Below are positions 31,841 through 40,531 of a stretch of DNA of 64,000 bases, one piece after another. Made by a program: the position numbers and the translations under genes. The stretch comes from Kitasatospora sp. NBC_01250 (GTDB lineage Bacteria > Actinomycetota > Actinomycetes > Streptomycetales > Streptomycetaceae). The notes below the pieces were generated by a model. The model saw only the letters and a program-made list of their open reading frames with translations, was not told the DNA's origin and did no database searches. Each line of letters starts with the position of its first letter. Within the stretch, counting starts at the first letter, position 1. The DNA lies in contig NZ_CP108476.1 in the NCBI RefSeq assembly GCF_036226465.1, forward strand, positions 7,192,001 to 7,256,000, in the 5' to 3' direction.

Positions 31841-32962
31841 ATGTCGGCACCCAACAAGTCCTACGACCCGGTAGAGGTTGAGGCATTGAAGCCGGAAGAG
31901 GTCGAGCGTGCCCGGGACGAGGCCGTCGCGGCCTTCGCCGCCGCCACCAGCCTGGAGGAGCTGAAGCAGGCCAAGGTCGCGCACACCGGCGACCGCTCCG
32001 CGCTCTCGCTGGCCAACCGCGAGATCGGCGCGCTGCCGCCGCAGGCCAAGGCCGCGGCCGGCAAGCTGATCGGCCAGGCCCGCGGCGCGGTCAACCAGGC
32101 GTTGGCGAAGCGTCAGACGGAGCTGGAGGCCGAGCGCGACGCGCGCGTGCTGGTCGAGGAGGCGGTGGACGTCACGCTGCCCTACGACCGCGCCCCGCGC
32201 GGTGCCCGGCACCCGCTGACCACGCTGGCCGAGCGGATCGAGGACACCTTCGTCGCGATGGGCTACAGCATCGCCTCGGGTCCCGAGGTCGAGGCCGAGT
32301 GGCTCAACTTCGACGCGCTCAACCTGGGCCCCGACCACCCCGCGCGCTCGATGCAGGACACCTTCTTCGTCGCCGCCGGCGACGGCTCGCCCGACTCGGG
32401 CATGGTGCTGCGCACCCAGACCTCGCCGGTGCAGATCCGCGCGATGCTCGACAAGCAGCCGCCGCTGTACGCCGTCTCGGTCGGCCGGGTCTACCGCACC
32501 GACGAGCTGGACGCGACCCACACCCCGGTCTTCCGCCAGGTCGAGGGCATCGCGGTCGACGAGGGCATCACCTTCGCCGACCTCAAGGGCACCATCGAGC
32601 TGCTGGTCAGCAAGCTGATCGGGGACGAGCTGGAGCTGCGCTGGCGGCCCTCGTACTTCCCGTTCACCGAGCCGAGCGCCGAGGTGGACCTGGAGTGCTT
32701 CGTCTGCCGGGGCGCCAGCGTGGGCAACCCGGACGCGCCGTGCCGCACCTGCTCCTCCGAGGGCTGGATCGAGCTGGGCGGCTGCGGCGTGGTCAACCCG
32801 CGGGTGCTCGTCGCCGCCGGGGTGGACCCCGAGCGCTACAGCGGATTCGCCTTCGGCCTGGGCCTGGAGCGGATCCTGATGAACCGTCACAACGTCGCGG
32901 ACATGCGCGACATGGTCGAGGGTGACGTGCGTTTCACTCTCCCGTTCGGGATGGAGATCTGA
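31841..32962 (+). CDS. pheS: Phenylalanyl-tRNA synthetase alpha subunit
   Basis: The 373-aa subunit of the (alpha-beta)2 class II enzyme has an N-terminal coiled coil (about 15-100) for tRNA binding and the catalytic core: HPLTTLAERIEDTFVAMGY, FWxx-type region GPEVEAEWLNFDALN, motif 2 GRVYRTDELDATHTPVFRQ, and motif 3 SGFAFGLGLERILM. A four-Cys cluster (CFVCRG...CRTC) is visible near residues 286-305. The start follows a purine-rich GGAAAGATAGAG. It overlaps pheT by one base (TGATG). Confidence 0.97.
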   Translation: MSAPNKSYDPVEVEALKPEEVERARDEAVAAFAAATSLEELKQAKVAHTGDRSALSLANREIGALPPQAKAAAGKLIGQARGAVNQALAKRQTELEAERDARVLVEEAVDVTLPYDRAPRGARHPLTTLAERIEDTFVAMGYSIASGPEVEAEWLNFDALNLGPDHPARSMQDTFFVAAGDGSPDSGMVLRTQTSPVQIRAMLDKQPPLYAVSVGRVYRTDELDATHTPVFRQVEGIAVDEGITFADLKGTIELLVSKLIGDELELRWRPSYFPFTEPSAEVDLECFVCRGASVGNPDAPCRTCSSEGWIELGGCGVVNPRVLVAAGVDPERYSGFAFGLGLERILMNRHNVADMRDMVEGDVRFTLPFGMEI

Positions 32963-35481
32963 TGCGCGTCCCGCTTTCCTGGCTGCGCGAGTACGTCGAC
33001 CTGCCCGCCGGTGTGACCGGTCGGGAGCTGGCCGAGAAGCTGATCCGGGCAGGCCTGGAGGTCGAGACCGTCGAGCAGCTCGGCGCCGACCTCAAGGGCC
33101 CGCTGGTGGTCGGCGAGGTGCTGTCGATCGAGGAGCTGACCGGCTTCAAGAAGCCGATCCGGCACTGCTTCGTCAACGTCGGCGACGCCAACGGCACCGG
33201 TGAGCCGCAGGAGATCGTCTGCGGCGCCCGCAATTTCAAGGTCGGCGACAAGGTCGTCGTGGTGCTGCCCGGTGCCGTGCTGCCCGGCCCGTTCCCGATC
33301 GCGGCCCGCCAGACCTACGGCCAGACCTCGGCCGGCATGATCTGCTCGGCCCGCGAGCTCGGCATGGGCGACGATCACGACGGCATCATCGTGCTGCCCG
33401 AGCACTACGAGCCCGGCACCGACGCCATCGAGCTGCTGGAGCTGGTCGACGAGGTGCTCGACATCGCGGTCACCCCCGACCGCGGCTACTGCCTGTCGAT
33501 GCGCGGCGTGGCCCGCGAGGCCGCCGCCGCGTACGGGCTGCCGCTGGCCGACCCGGCGCTGCTGGACGTGCCGCCGGCCAACTCCTTCGGCTACCTGGTC
33601 AAGGTCGCCGACCCGGCCGGCTGCGACCGCTTCGTGGCCCGCACCGTGACCGGCATCGACCCGGGCGCCAAGTCGCCGATCTGGCTGCAGCGCCGCCTGC
33701 AGAAGATGCACGTCCGTCCGATCTCGCTGACCGTCGACATCACCAACTACGTGATGCTGGAGGTCGGCCAGCCGCTGCACGCCTACGACCGCGGCCGGGT
33801 GGACGGCCCGATCCAGGTGCGCCGCGCGCTCGCCGGGGAGCGGCTGACCACGCTGGACGGCGCCAAGCGCGAACTGTCCACCGAGGACCTGCTGATCTGC
33901 GACAACTCCGGGCCGATCGGCCTGGCCGGGGTCATGGGCGGCGCCTCCACCGAGATCATCGACCCGGTGACGGACCCGGAGACCGGCGAGGTCACCGGCT
34001 CCACCGAGGTGATCATCGAGGCGGCGCACTTCGACCCGGTCTCCATCGCCCGCACCGCCAAGCGGCACAAGCTGCCCTCCGAGGCCTCCAAGCGCTTCGA
34101 GCGCGGCGTGGACCCCGAGGCCGCCCGGGCCGCCGCGCAGCGCGCCGTCGACCTGCTGGTGCTGATCGCCGGTGGCACCGCCGAGGCCGGGGTGACCGAC
34201 ATCGCCGCCCCGCACCCGGTGCGCACCATCACCATCGCCGCCGACCTGCCGGACAAGGTGGCGGGCATGGTGTACGGCCGCGAGACCGTCACCCGCCGGC
34301 TGCAGGAGGTGGGCTGCTCGGTGGCGGGCGCCGACCTGCTGGAGGTCACCCCGCCGACCTGGCGCCCCGACCTGACCGACCCCAACGACCTGGCGGAGGA
34401 GGTGATCCGGCTGGAGGGCTACGACAACGTCCCCGTCCGGATGCCCACCGTGCCGCCGGGCCAGGGGCTCACCGCCGCCCAGCGCCGGCACCGCCGGGTG
34501 GGCGTGGCGCTGGCCGGCGCCGGCTACGCCGAGGTGCACAACTACCCGTTCCTCGGCGCGGCGGCCTTCGACGGCCTCGGCCTGGACGCGGACGACGTGC
34601 GCCGGCGCACCGTCAAGCTGGTCAACCCGCTGAACGACGAGGAGCCGGCGCTGCGCACCACGCTGCTGCCGGGCCTGCTCGGCGCCCTGCGGCGCAACAT
34701 CGGGCGCGGCAACACCGACCTGGCGATCTTCGAGACCGGTCTGGTCTTCCTGCCCGAGGCCGAGCAGCAGGTCGCCCCCCGGCCTGCGATCGACCGCCGG
34801 CCGAGCGACGAGGAGATCGCCGCGCTGAACGCCGCGCTGCCGCGCCAGCCGCTGCGGGTGGCCGTCGCGCTGGCCGGGGAGCGGCTGCCCTCCGGCTGGT
34901 GGGGCAAGGGCGCGCAGGCGAGCTGGGCGGACGCCGTCGAGGCGGCCCGCACGGTGGCGCGCGCGGCCGGTGTGGAGCTGACGGTCCGTCAGGGCCAGTA
35001 CGCGCCCTGGCACCCGGGCCGCTGCGCCGAGCTGCTGGTGGCCGGCACCGACCGGGTGGTCGGCCACGCCGGCGAGCTGCACCCGCGGGTGATCAAGGCG
35101 CTGCACCTGCCCGAGCGCACCGCGGTCGCCGAGATCGACCTCGACCTGCTGAGCGCCGACGGTGAGCGGACGGTCGAGGGCCCGGCGGTCTCCGGCTACC
35201 CGGTCGCCACCCAGGACGTGGCGCTGATCGTGGACGCCGCGGTGCCGGCCGCCGAGGTGGAGGCCGCGCTGCGCGAGGGCGCGGGCGAACTCCTGGAGGC
35301 GATCCGGCTGTTCGACGTCTTCACCGGCGAGCAGGTGGGCGAGGGCAAGAAGTCGCTGGCCTACGCGCTGCGCTTCCGGGCCACCGACCGCACGCTGACG
35401 GCCGACGAGGCCTCGGCGGCGCGCGAGAGCGCGGTGGCCGCCGCGCTGGCGCGCACCGGCGCGGTGCTGCGCGGGGCGTAG
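32962..35481 (+). CDS. pheT: Phenylalanyl-tRNA synthetase beta subunit
   Basis: The 839-aa subunit begins MRVPLSWLREYVDLPAGVTG. Visible domains are the EMAP-like tRNA-binding domain (about 40-155), the B3/B4 editing domain (GQPLHAYDRGRV, CDNSGPIGLAGVMGG), the B5 DNA-binding-like domain, a catalytic-like core and the C-terminal ferredoxin-fold anticodon-binding domain (about 745-838, ending ESAVAAALARTGAVLRG). The length is typical for actinobacteria. It is co-translated with pheS. Confidence 0.97.
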   Translation: MRVPLSWLREYVDLPAGVTGRELAEKLIRAGLEVETVEQLGADLKGPLVVGEVLSIEELTGFKKPIRHCFVNVGDANGTGEPQEIVCGARNFKVGDKVVVVLPGAVLPGPFPIAARQTYGQTSAGMICSARELGMGDDHDGIIVLPEHYEPGTDAIELLELVDEVLDIAVTPDRGYCLSMRGVAREAAAAYGLPLADPALLDVPPANSFGYLVKVADPAGCDRFVARTVTGIDPGAKSPIWLQRRLQKMHVRPISLTVDITNYVMLEVGQPLHAYDRGRVDGPIQVRRALAGERLTTLDGAKRELSTEDLLICDNSGPIGLAGVMGGASTEIIDPVTDPETGEVTGSTEVIIEAAHFDPVSIARTAKRHKLPSEASKRFERGVDPEAARAAAQRAVDLLVLIAGGTAEAGVTDIAAPHPVRTITIAADLPDKVAGMVYGRETVTRRLQEVGCSVAGADLLEVTPPTWRPDLTDPNDLAEEVIRLEGYDNVPVRMPTVPPGQGLTAAQRRHRRVGVALAGAGYAEVHNYPFLGAAAFDGLGLDADDVRRRTVKLVNPLNDEEPALRTTLLPGLLGALRRNIGRGNTDLAIFETGLVFLPEAEQQVAPRPAIDRRPSDEEIAALNAALPRQPLRVAVALAGERLPSGWWGKGAQASWADAVEAARTVARAAGVELTVRQGQYAPWHPGRCAELLVAGTDRVVGHAGELHPRVIKALHLPERTAVAEIDLDLLSADGERTVEGPAVSGYPVATQDVALIVDAAVPAAEVEAALREGAGELLEAIRLFDVFTGEQVGEGKKSLAYALRFRATDRTLTADEASAARESAVAAALARTGAVLRGA

Positions 35482-35495
35482 CCGGGAGCTGGTGC

Positions 35496-35533
35496 GGCGG
35501 GAGCCGGTGGCCGTGCGGCCACCGGCTCCCGCC
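35496..35533. terminator. Bidirectional hairpin after pheT
   Basis: Bases 35496-35512 pair perfectly with 35517-35533 around a GTGC loop (17 bp), between the pheT stop and the convergent hydrolase stop at 35543. Confidence 0.8.
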
Positions 35534-35542
35534 GTCCGCGTC

Positions 35543-36229
35543 TCAGCCCACCAGCCGGCGCAGGCGCTCGGCGGCTCCGGTGACCATCGCCTCGCCGTGC
35601 CCGAAGCAGGCCGTCTCGGTGTCCAACTCGGCCTGCCGGGCCAGGGATTCGGCGGCGCGTTCGGGATCGGTGTTGAACACGCCCAGCCGGGCGTCGTTCC
35701 CGACGTTGGCGATGGTGTCCCCGGTGAAGAGCACCCGCGGGCCGGGCAGGTAGATCGCGATGCTGCCGTCGGTGTGGCCGGGGACGGCGAACACCTGGGC
35801 GCCGCCGCCGAAGTCGACGGTGTCCCCCTCGTGCAGCTCGCGGTCGACCCGCACCGGGTCGACCGCGGGCAGCGGCGGCAGGCTCGCCCGCAGCTCGCGC
35901 TCCCAGTCGGCGACGAACACCGGCTCCGCGGCCGGGCGTTCACCCCGGATCACGGCCGCGTCCGCGGCGCCGGCCAGCACCAGCGCGTCACCCCAGCCGG
36001 CCGCCTCGGCGGCGCCGCCGACGTGGTCCTCGTGGCCGTGGGTGATGATGATCCGCTGGATGTCGCCGGGCCGGCGCCCGAGGGAGCGCACCGCCTCGGC
36101 GATCGCGGGGGCCGAGCCGCCCGGCCCCGCGTCGATCAGGGTGAGCGCGTCGGCGTCACTCCACAGGTAGGCCTGGCCGACGTCGAAGCGGAGCAGGTGC
36201 AGCTGGGGGAGTACCTCCACGAGATCCAT
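35543..36229 (-). CDS. Metallo-beta-lactamase-fold hydrolase
   Basis: The 228-aa protein has the signature ITHGHEDHVGG (HxHxDH), a metal-binding His in VPGHTDGSIA, the bridging Asp in LFTGDTIAN, and a C-terminal CFGHGEAMV with the last His. This is a complete dizinc site. The family covers glyoxalase II, lactonases and others; the YflN/GloB-like size and lack of extra domains do not define the substrate. Confidence 0.88.
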   Translation of the reverse strand: MDLVEVLPQLHLLRFDVGQAYLWSDADALTLIDAGPGGSAPAIAEAVRSLGRRPGDIQRIIITHGHEDHVGGAAEAAGWGDALVLAGAADAAVIRGERPAAEPVFVADWERELRASLPPLPAVDPVRVDRELHEGDTVDFGGGAQVFAVPGHTDGSIAIYLPGPRVLFTGDTIANVGNDARLGVFNTDPERAAESLARQAELDTETACFGHGEAMVTGAAERLRRLVG

Positions 36230-36327
36230 GTCCGCAGCCTAGATCGGCGCGGTCCGCGCCGGGTGCTTCGTTCACCGAGGGCTGACGGGCTGACGGGCCG
36301 AGGCGTTGCGGGAGCGGGCCGGTCGGC

Positions 36328-37197
36328 TCAGACGGCGGCCGAGTAGTCGTAGAAGCCGCGGCCGGACTTGCGGCCGAGCAGGCCCGCGTCGACCATCCGG
36401 GAGAGGACCGGCGGGGCCGCGTAGAGGGGCTCCTTGTACTCGGCGTACATCGACTCCGCGATCGAGGCGATGGTGTCCAGGCCGATCAGGTCGCACAGGC
36501 GCAGCGGGCCCATCGGGTGGGCGCAGCCGGCCTCCATGCCCTTGTCGATGTCGGCGGCGGTGGCCACGCCGGTCTCGAACATCCGCACCGCCGAGAGCAG
36601 GTAGGGGACGAGCAGGGCGTTGACCACGAAGCCGGCCCGGTCGCGGGCGCGGATCGGCTCCTTGTCCAGGACCTGGATGGCGAAGGTCTCCACCCGGGTG
36701 GTGGTCTCGGCGGAGGTGGTCAGGGTGGGGATCACCTCGACCAGGCGCTGCACGGGGGCGGGGTTGAAGAAGTGCAGGCCGATCACCTGCTCGGGGCGGG
36801 AGGTGGCCGCGGCCAGCTTGACGATCGGGATCGAGGAGGTGTTGGAGGCGAGGATCGCGTCGCGCCGGCGCACCACCTGGTCCAGGGTCTGGAAGATCTG
36901 GATCTTGATGTCCTCGCGCTCCGCGACCGCCTCGACCACCAGGTCGCGGTCCGCGAAGTCGGCCAGGTCGGTGGTGAAGTTCAGCCGGGCCAGCGCCTGC
37001 TCGCGCTGCTCCTCGGTGAGCTTGCCGCGCTTGACGGCGGTCTCCAGCGAGTTGGTCAGCCGGGTGCGGCCCAGCTCCAGGGCCTCGCCGGTGGCCTCCG
37101 AGACCAGCACGTCCAGCCCTGCCCGGGCGAAGACCTCGGCGATCCCCGATCCCATGAGTCCGCAGCCGACCACTCCGACGCGCGCGATGTCGCTCAC
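36328..37197 (-). CDS. 3-hydroxybutyryl/3-hydroxyacyl-CoA dehydrogenase
   Basis: The 289-aa enzyme oxidises or reduces 3-hydroxyacyl-CoA with NAD(P). I choose the GTG at 37197 (first residues MSDIARVGVVG), with AAGG 8 nt upstream. The Rossmann motif is GVVGCGLMGSGIAEVFARAG. The catalytic His-Glu pair lies in VIGLHFFNPAPVQRLVEVI, and the dimerising C-terminal domain includes AGFVVNALLVPYL and AHPMGPLRLCDLIGLDT. Shorter stand-alone enzymes of this kind serve polyhydroxybutyrate or butyryl-CoA pathways. It is divergent from an SDR gene. Confidence 0.92.
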   Translation of the reverse strand: MSDIARVGVVGCGLMGSGIAEVFARAGLDVLVSEATGEALELGRTRLTNSLETAVKRGKLTEEQREQALARLNFTTDLADFADRDLVVEAVAEREDIKIQIFQTLDQVVRRRDAILASNTSSIPIVKLAAATSRPEQVIGLHFFNPAPVQRLVEVIPTLTTSAETTTRVETFAIQVLDKEPIRARDRAGFVVNALLVPYLLSAVRMFETGVATAADIDKGMEAGCAHPMGPLRLCDLIGLDTIASIAESMYAEYKEPLYAAPPVLSRMVDAGLLGRKSGRGFYDYSAAV

Positions 37198-37430
37198 TGA
37201 ACTTGCCTTTCCCGGGTTACCAGCCGGGCGGGGTCGCCGCCCATGTCGCTCGACGTTACTACTTGCCGGTAGATCAAGGCTCGGGGGCCCCGCGAAACCG
37301 GCTACGCCGTTCGCATGAGCCGTGTCCTCCCGCCGTGTGGCCGAGGCGGTCCGGGCGGGTGCAGCCAGCATGCTGTCCGACAGGGCCGGGCCGGACGGCT
37401 CAGGCGGATGACGGGGCAGAGGGAGCTGTG

Positions 37431-38249
37431 ATGCGCGGCGGTTCGCTGGCGGGACAGGTGGCGCTGGTCACCGGCGCGGGGCGAGGGCTCGGCCGGGCGA
37501 TCGCGCTCGGCCTGGCGGCCGAGGGCATGGCGGTGGGGCTGGTCGGCCGCACCCGGGACACGCTCACCGACACGCTCAAGGCCTGCGTGCGGATCGGCGC
37601 CAAGGGCGTGGCGGTGCCGGCGGACGTGGCGCGGCCCGGCGCGGTGCGCGAGGCGGTGCGCAGCGTCGAGCGGGACCTGGGCCCGGTGGATCTGCTGGTC
37701 AACAACGCCGGGCAGATCGACCAGGCCGAGGTGCCGTTCTGGGAGGCGGACCTCGGGCAGTGGTGGCAGGTGGTGGAGGTCAACCTGCGCGGCCCGGCCA
37801 ACCTGCTGCGCTGCGTGCTGCCCGGCATGGTGGCGCGCCGGCGCGGGCGGGTGCTCAACCTCAACTCCGGCCTGGCGGTGGGCCGGGACAGCAACTACAC
37901 CGCCTACGCCACCTCCAAGGGCGCGCTGCTGCAGCTCTCCGGCAACATCGCCGACTCGCTCTCGGCGCACGGTGTGGTGGTGCTCGACATCAGCCCGGGG
38001 CCCTCGCCCACCGACATGACCGCCAGGATGCCGCGGTTCGCCGGGATGAAGGAGTGGAACAGCCTGCCCTACCTGGCCGCCATCGCGGTCGACACCGCGC
38101 GCGGGCGGTTCGACGCCCTGCACGGTCGGTTCCTGCACGCCGGACAGGACAACCTGGAGAACCTGGTGGCGCAGGCCGCCGAGATCCGGGCGGCCGACGC
38201 CCGGACCCTGCGGCTGCGGCCGTACGGCCCGGGCGATCCGCTGGCCTGA
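37431..38249 (+). CDS. Short-chain dehydrogenase/reductase
   Basis: The 272-aa protein has the cofactor motif TGAGRGLG near residue 15, NNAG, a catalytic Ser in NLNSGLAVG and YTAYATSKGAL (YxxxK). An Arg after the first helix (VGRTRDT) suggests NADP preference. The ATG at 37431 has GGGAG 6-8 nt upstream. The substrate is unknown, and the C-terminus after IDISPGPSPTDMT is longer than in minimal SDRs. Confidence 0.9.
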   Translation: MRGGSLAGQVALVTGAGRGLGRAIALGLAAEGMAVGLVGRTRDTLTDTLKACVRIGAKGVAVPADVARPGAVREAVRSVERDLGPVDLLVNNAGQIDQAEVPFWEADLGQWWQVVEVNLRGPANLLRCVLPGMVARRRGRVLNLNSGLAVGRDSNYTAYATSKGALLQLSGNIADSLSAHGVVVLDISPGPSPTDMTARMPRFAGMKEWNSLPYLAAIAVDTARGRFDALHGRFLHAGQDNLENLVAQAAEIRAADARTLRLRPYGPGDPLA

Positions 38250-38639
38250 GGGCCGGCCCGGGCAGCGGGGCAGCGGGGCGGCCGGGCGGTGGAACCTACC
38301 GTAGTAGTGGCCGGCGTGCTGCCGGCTCCGGTCAAGTCGCCTGTGGCTGAAGCTGCCTGATACTTGGTCAACTCTTGACCCGGGGCGGCCCCGGTTCGCC
38401 CCGTTCGCCGTCGCGTACAGGTCAACTGGGCAGGCAACTCGCCCTGAAAGGGCCGTCCCGCGGCGCTTGGAACCGGCTGGGCGTGCTCCGCTTCTCCGGT
38501 CAACTTCCGCTGACGGTGGGTGGTTTGGCGTCCTTGACAGTTCGTCGAGCGTCTTGCCTATGCTGACGTTCCCCGGCCGGCGGGTGAGGTGCCAGCGGCC
38601 CGGTCGCTCTCACCAGCCCGCCCTGTGAAGGAGAGTTCC
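38250..38639 (+). promoter_or_regulatory. 390-nt regulatory region with GGTCAA sites and a strong promoter
   Basis: No gene is visible here. TTGACA (38534-38539) and TATGCT (38559-38564) with a 19-nt spacer form a promoter. GGTCAA occurs at 38330, 38366, 38420 and 38498; the last three extend to GGTCAACT. The second copy is part of a perfect palindrome, GGTCAACTCTTGACC (38366-38380). All lie upstream of the -35 box, as expected for activator or repressor sites. Confidence 0.5.
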
Positions 38640-39542
38640 GTGGCAGACCGTACCGAGCTTGAGAAGATCGTCTTTACCGGTTCCGGCGGTGAACTCGTCG
38701 GCAACCTCTTCCATCCGGCCGCCGAGCGCAGTGCCCGGCCAGGGCCGGCCGTGGTGGTCTCGGGATCTTGGACGACGGTCAAGGAGCAGATGGCGGGAGG
38801 CTACGCCGAGCGGCTCGCCGAGGCCGGATTCCGGGCGCTCGCCTTCGACTTCCACGGCTACGGCGAGTCGGGCGGCGCCCCCCGCGAACTTGAGGAGCCC
38901 GAGCGCAAGAGCATCGACATCGCCGCCGCCGTCGACTACCTGCGTTCGCGCGAGGACGTGGCCGCCGACCGGGTCGGCGCGCTCGGCATCTGTGCCGGTG
39001 CCGGGTACAGCGCCGCTGCCGCCGCCCGCGGCGCGGGCCTGCGCTCGCTGGCGATGGTCGCGCCCTGGCTGCACGACGACGAGCTGCTGCTGGAGCTCTA
39101 CGGCGGGGCCGAGCAGGTCGCGGCGCGGCGCGAGCGGGGCGCCGAGGCCGCGGTGCGGTACCGGGAGAGCGGCGAGGTGCGCTATGTGCCCGCGGTCAGC
39201 CGGGACGACCAACGGGCGGCCATGGTCGGCGCGTTCGACTACTACCTGGACGAGTCCAGGGGCGGCCTCCCGCAGTGGACCAACCGGTTCGCCGAAATGG
39301 GTTGGCTGGGCTGGCTCGGCTTCGACGCGTTCGCGGCCGTCCCGGGCGTCACGGTGCCGACCGTCCTGGTGCACAGCCGCGACGCCGCGATCCCGGCCGG
39401 CGCCGAGCGGTTCCACGCGGAGTTGGGTGCGCCCAAGGAACTGCACTGGCTGCCGGGCACGCAGTTCGACTTCTACGACGACGAGGCCACCGTGACAGCC
39501 GCGCTGGACCGGGTGCTGGCCCACTTCCGGGCCACGCTCTGA
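38640..39542 (+). CDS. Alpha/beta hydrolase with Cys at the nucleophile position
   Basis: The 300-aa protein from GTG 38640 has AAGGAGAG 6-7 nt upstream. The fold is visible as VVVSGSWTTVKEQMAGGYA, FDFHGYGESGG and the nucleophile elbow LGICAGAGYS, where Cys replaces Ser as in dienelactone-hydrolase-like and YcjY-like members. The acid is probably Asp in HSRDAAIPAG. Where a catalytic His is expected the sequence reads PGTQFDFYDDE, so the triad may be incomplete. Function unknown; a promoter with repeated operator-like sites suggests it is inducible. Confidence 0.8.
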   Translation: MADRTELEKIVFTGSGGELVGNLFHPAAERSARPGPAVVVSGSWTTVKEQMAGGYAERLAEAGFRALAFDFHGYGESGGAPRELEEPERKSIDIAAAVDYLRSREDVAADRVGALGICAGAGYSAAAAARGAGLRSLAMVAPWLHDDELLLELYGGAEQVAARRERGAEAAVRYRESGEVRYVPAVSRDDQRAAMVGAFDYYLDESRGGLPQWTNRFAEMGWLGWLGFDAFAAVPGVTVPTVLVHSRDAAIPAGAERFHAELGAPKELHWLPGTQFDFYDDEATVTAALDRVLAHFRATL

Positions 39543-39567
39543 GCGCGACCAGCGGTACCGGAGCGGG

Positions 39568-40446
39568 TCACGAGCAGAGCTGACTGGCCGTCACCGCGCT
39601 CAGGCCGCGCTGCTGGAGCGCCTCCAGAACGGCCGGCAGCGCGTCCACCGTGCCCTGGTGGCCCATGTGCAGGGCGACGATCGAACCGGGCTTGATCGAG
39701 CCGAGCATCCGGCGCTGGATCACCTCCGCCCCCGGGTCGGCGTAGTCGCGCGGGTCCAGGTCGTAGGAGAGGCAGTGCTCGTAGCCCGCCTTGCGGGCCT
39801 GGGCCTTCACCCGGGCGGTGGCGAACTGCGCGGCCGAGGGGCGGAACCACCGTCCGATCGAGCCGGTCAGTTCCTTGAGCCGGTCCGCGCAGCCGGCGAT
39901 CTCGGCGTAGGCCTGGTCCGCGGAGAGCGAGCAGATGTCCAGGTGGTTGAGGGTGTGGTTGCCCAGCTCGTGGCCGCCGTCCAGGATCCGCTTGGCCATC
40001 TGCGGCTGCTGGTCCAGCCAGCTGCCGACCACCAGCACGGTGACCTTGGCGCCGTGCTGCTCGGCCGCCGTCAGCAGGGCGGTGGCCAGCTCCGGGTCGC
40101 CCTGCCCGTGGAAGGTCAGCGCGACCTGCGGGCGGTCGGGCGGCCCGCTGATCACCTCGGCCGGGGTGCCTGCGGCCAGCGGCGGCTGGTCCGGCGGACC
40201 GGGCGAGGCACCGGCGGCCGCCGGTGAGCCGCTCACGGCGGCGCTGGGCGTCGCGGCCGGGATCCGGTTGGGCGTCAGCACCGTCGGGGCGCCCGGCGCG
40301 GGGCTCGGGTGCTCCGGGTGGCCCGCGCCGGTGGCCCCGCCACCGGTGGCGGCCTCCTGGCCGCAGCCGGTGAGCAGGCCGCCGGCCGCGGTCAGAGTGG
40401 CCAGCTGGGCAGTGGTCCGCAGGATGCTGCGGCGGTTCACACTCAT
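39568..40446 (-). CDS. NodB-fold polysaccharide deacetylase-like lipoprotein with altered motif 1
   Basis: The 292-aa product from ATG 40446 has a twin-arginine-like lipoprotein signal (NRRSILR, lipobox LTGC with Cys28), a Pro/Ala-rich spacer (about 30-100) and a NodB domain (about 105-290). Motif 2 is intact (GNHTLNH, His164 and His168), motif 3 is RPSAAQ, and motif 5 is ALHMGHQGT. Motif 1, normally TFDDGP, reads TFHGQGDP (111-118), so the catalytic Asp and metal-ligand Asp are replaced. It may bind glycans, or use a different mechanism. It should sit on the outer membrane face. Confidence 0.85.
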   Translation of the reverse strand: MSVNRRSILRTTAQLATLTAAGGLLTGCGQEAATGGGATGAGHPEHPSPAPGAPTVLTPNRIPAATPSAAVSGSPAAAGASPGPPDQPPLAAGTPAEVISGPPDRPQVALTFHGQGDPELATALLTAAEQHGAKVTVLVVGSWLDQQPQMAKRILDGGHELGNHTLNHLDICSLSADQAYAEIAGCADRLKELTGSIGRWFRPSAAQFATARVKAQARKAGYEHCLSYDLDPRDYADPGAEVIQRRMLGSIKPGSIVALHMGHQGTVDALPAVLEALQQRGLSAVTASQLCS

Positions 40447-40531
40447 CGCGAACCAGCATAAAGACGGACGAATCACCGTGCGAGCCGAAGTGGGCCCTTC
40501 GGTGGTGACCCGAGCGGATGGTGACGCCGGG

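Noticed and set aside
32887..35943. A minus-strand open frame of 1018 codons antisense to pheT
   Set aside because: Antisense shadow of pheT, whose protein motifs are certain. Composition is typical of a reversed high-GC gene.
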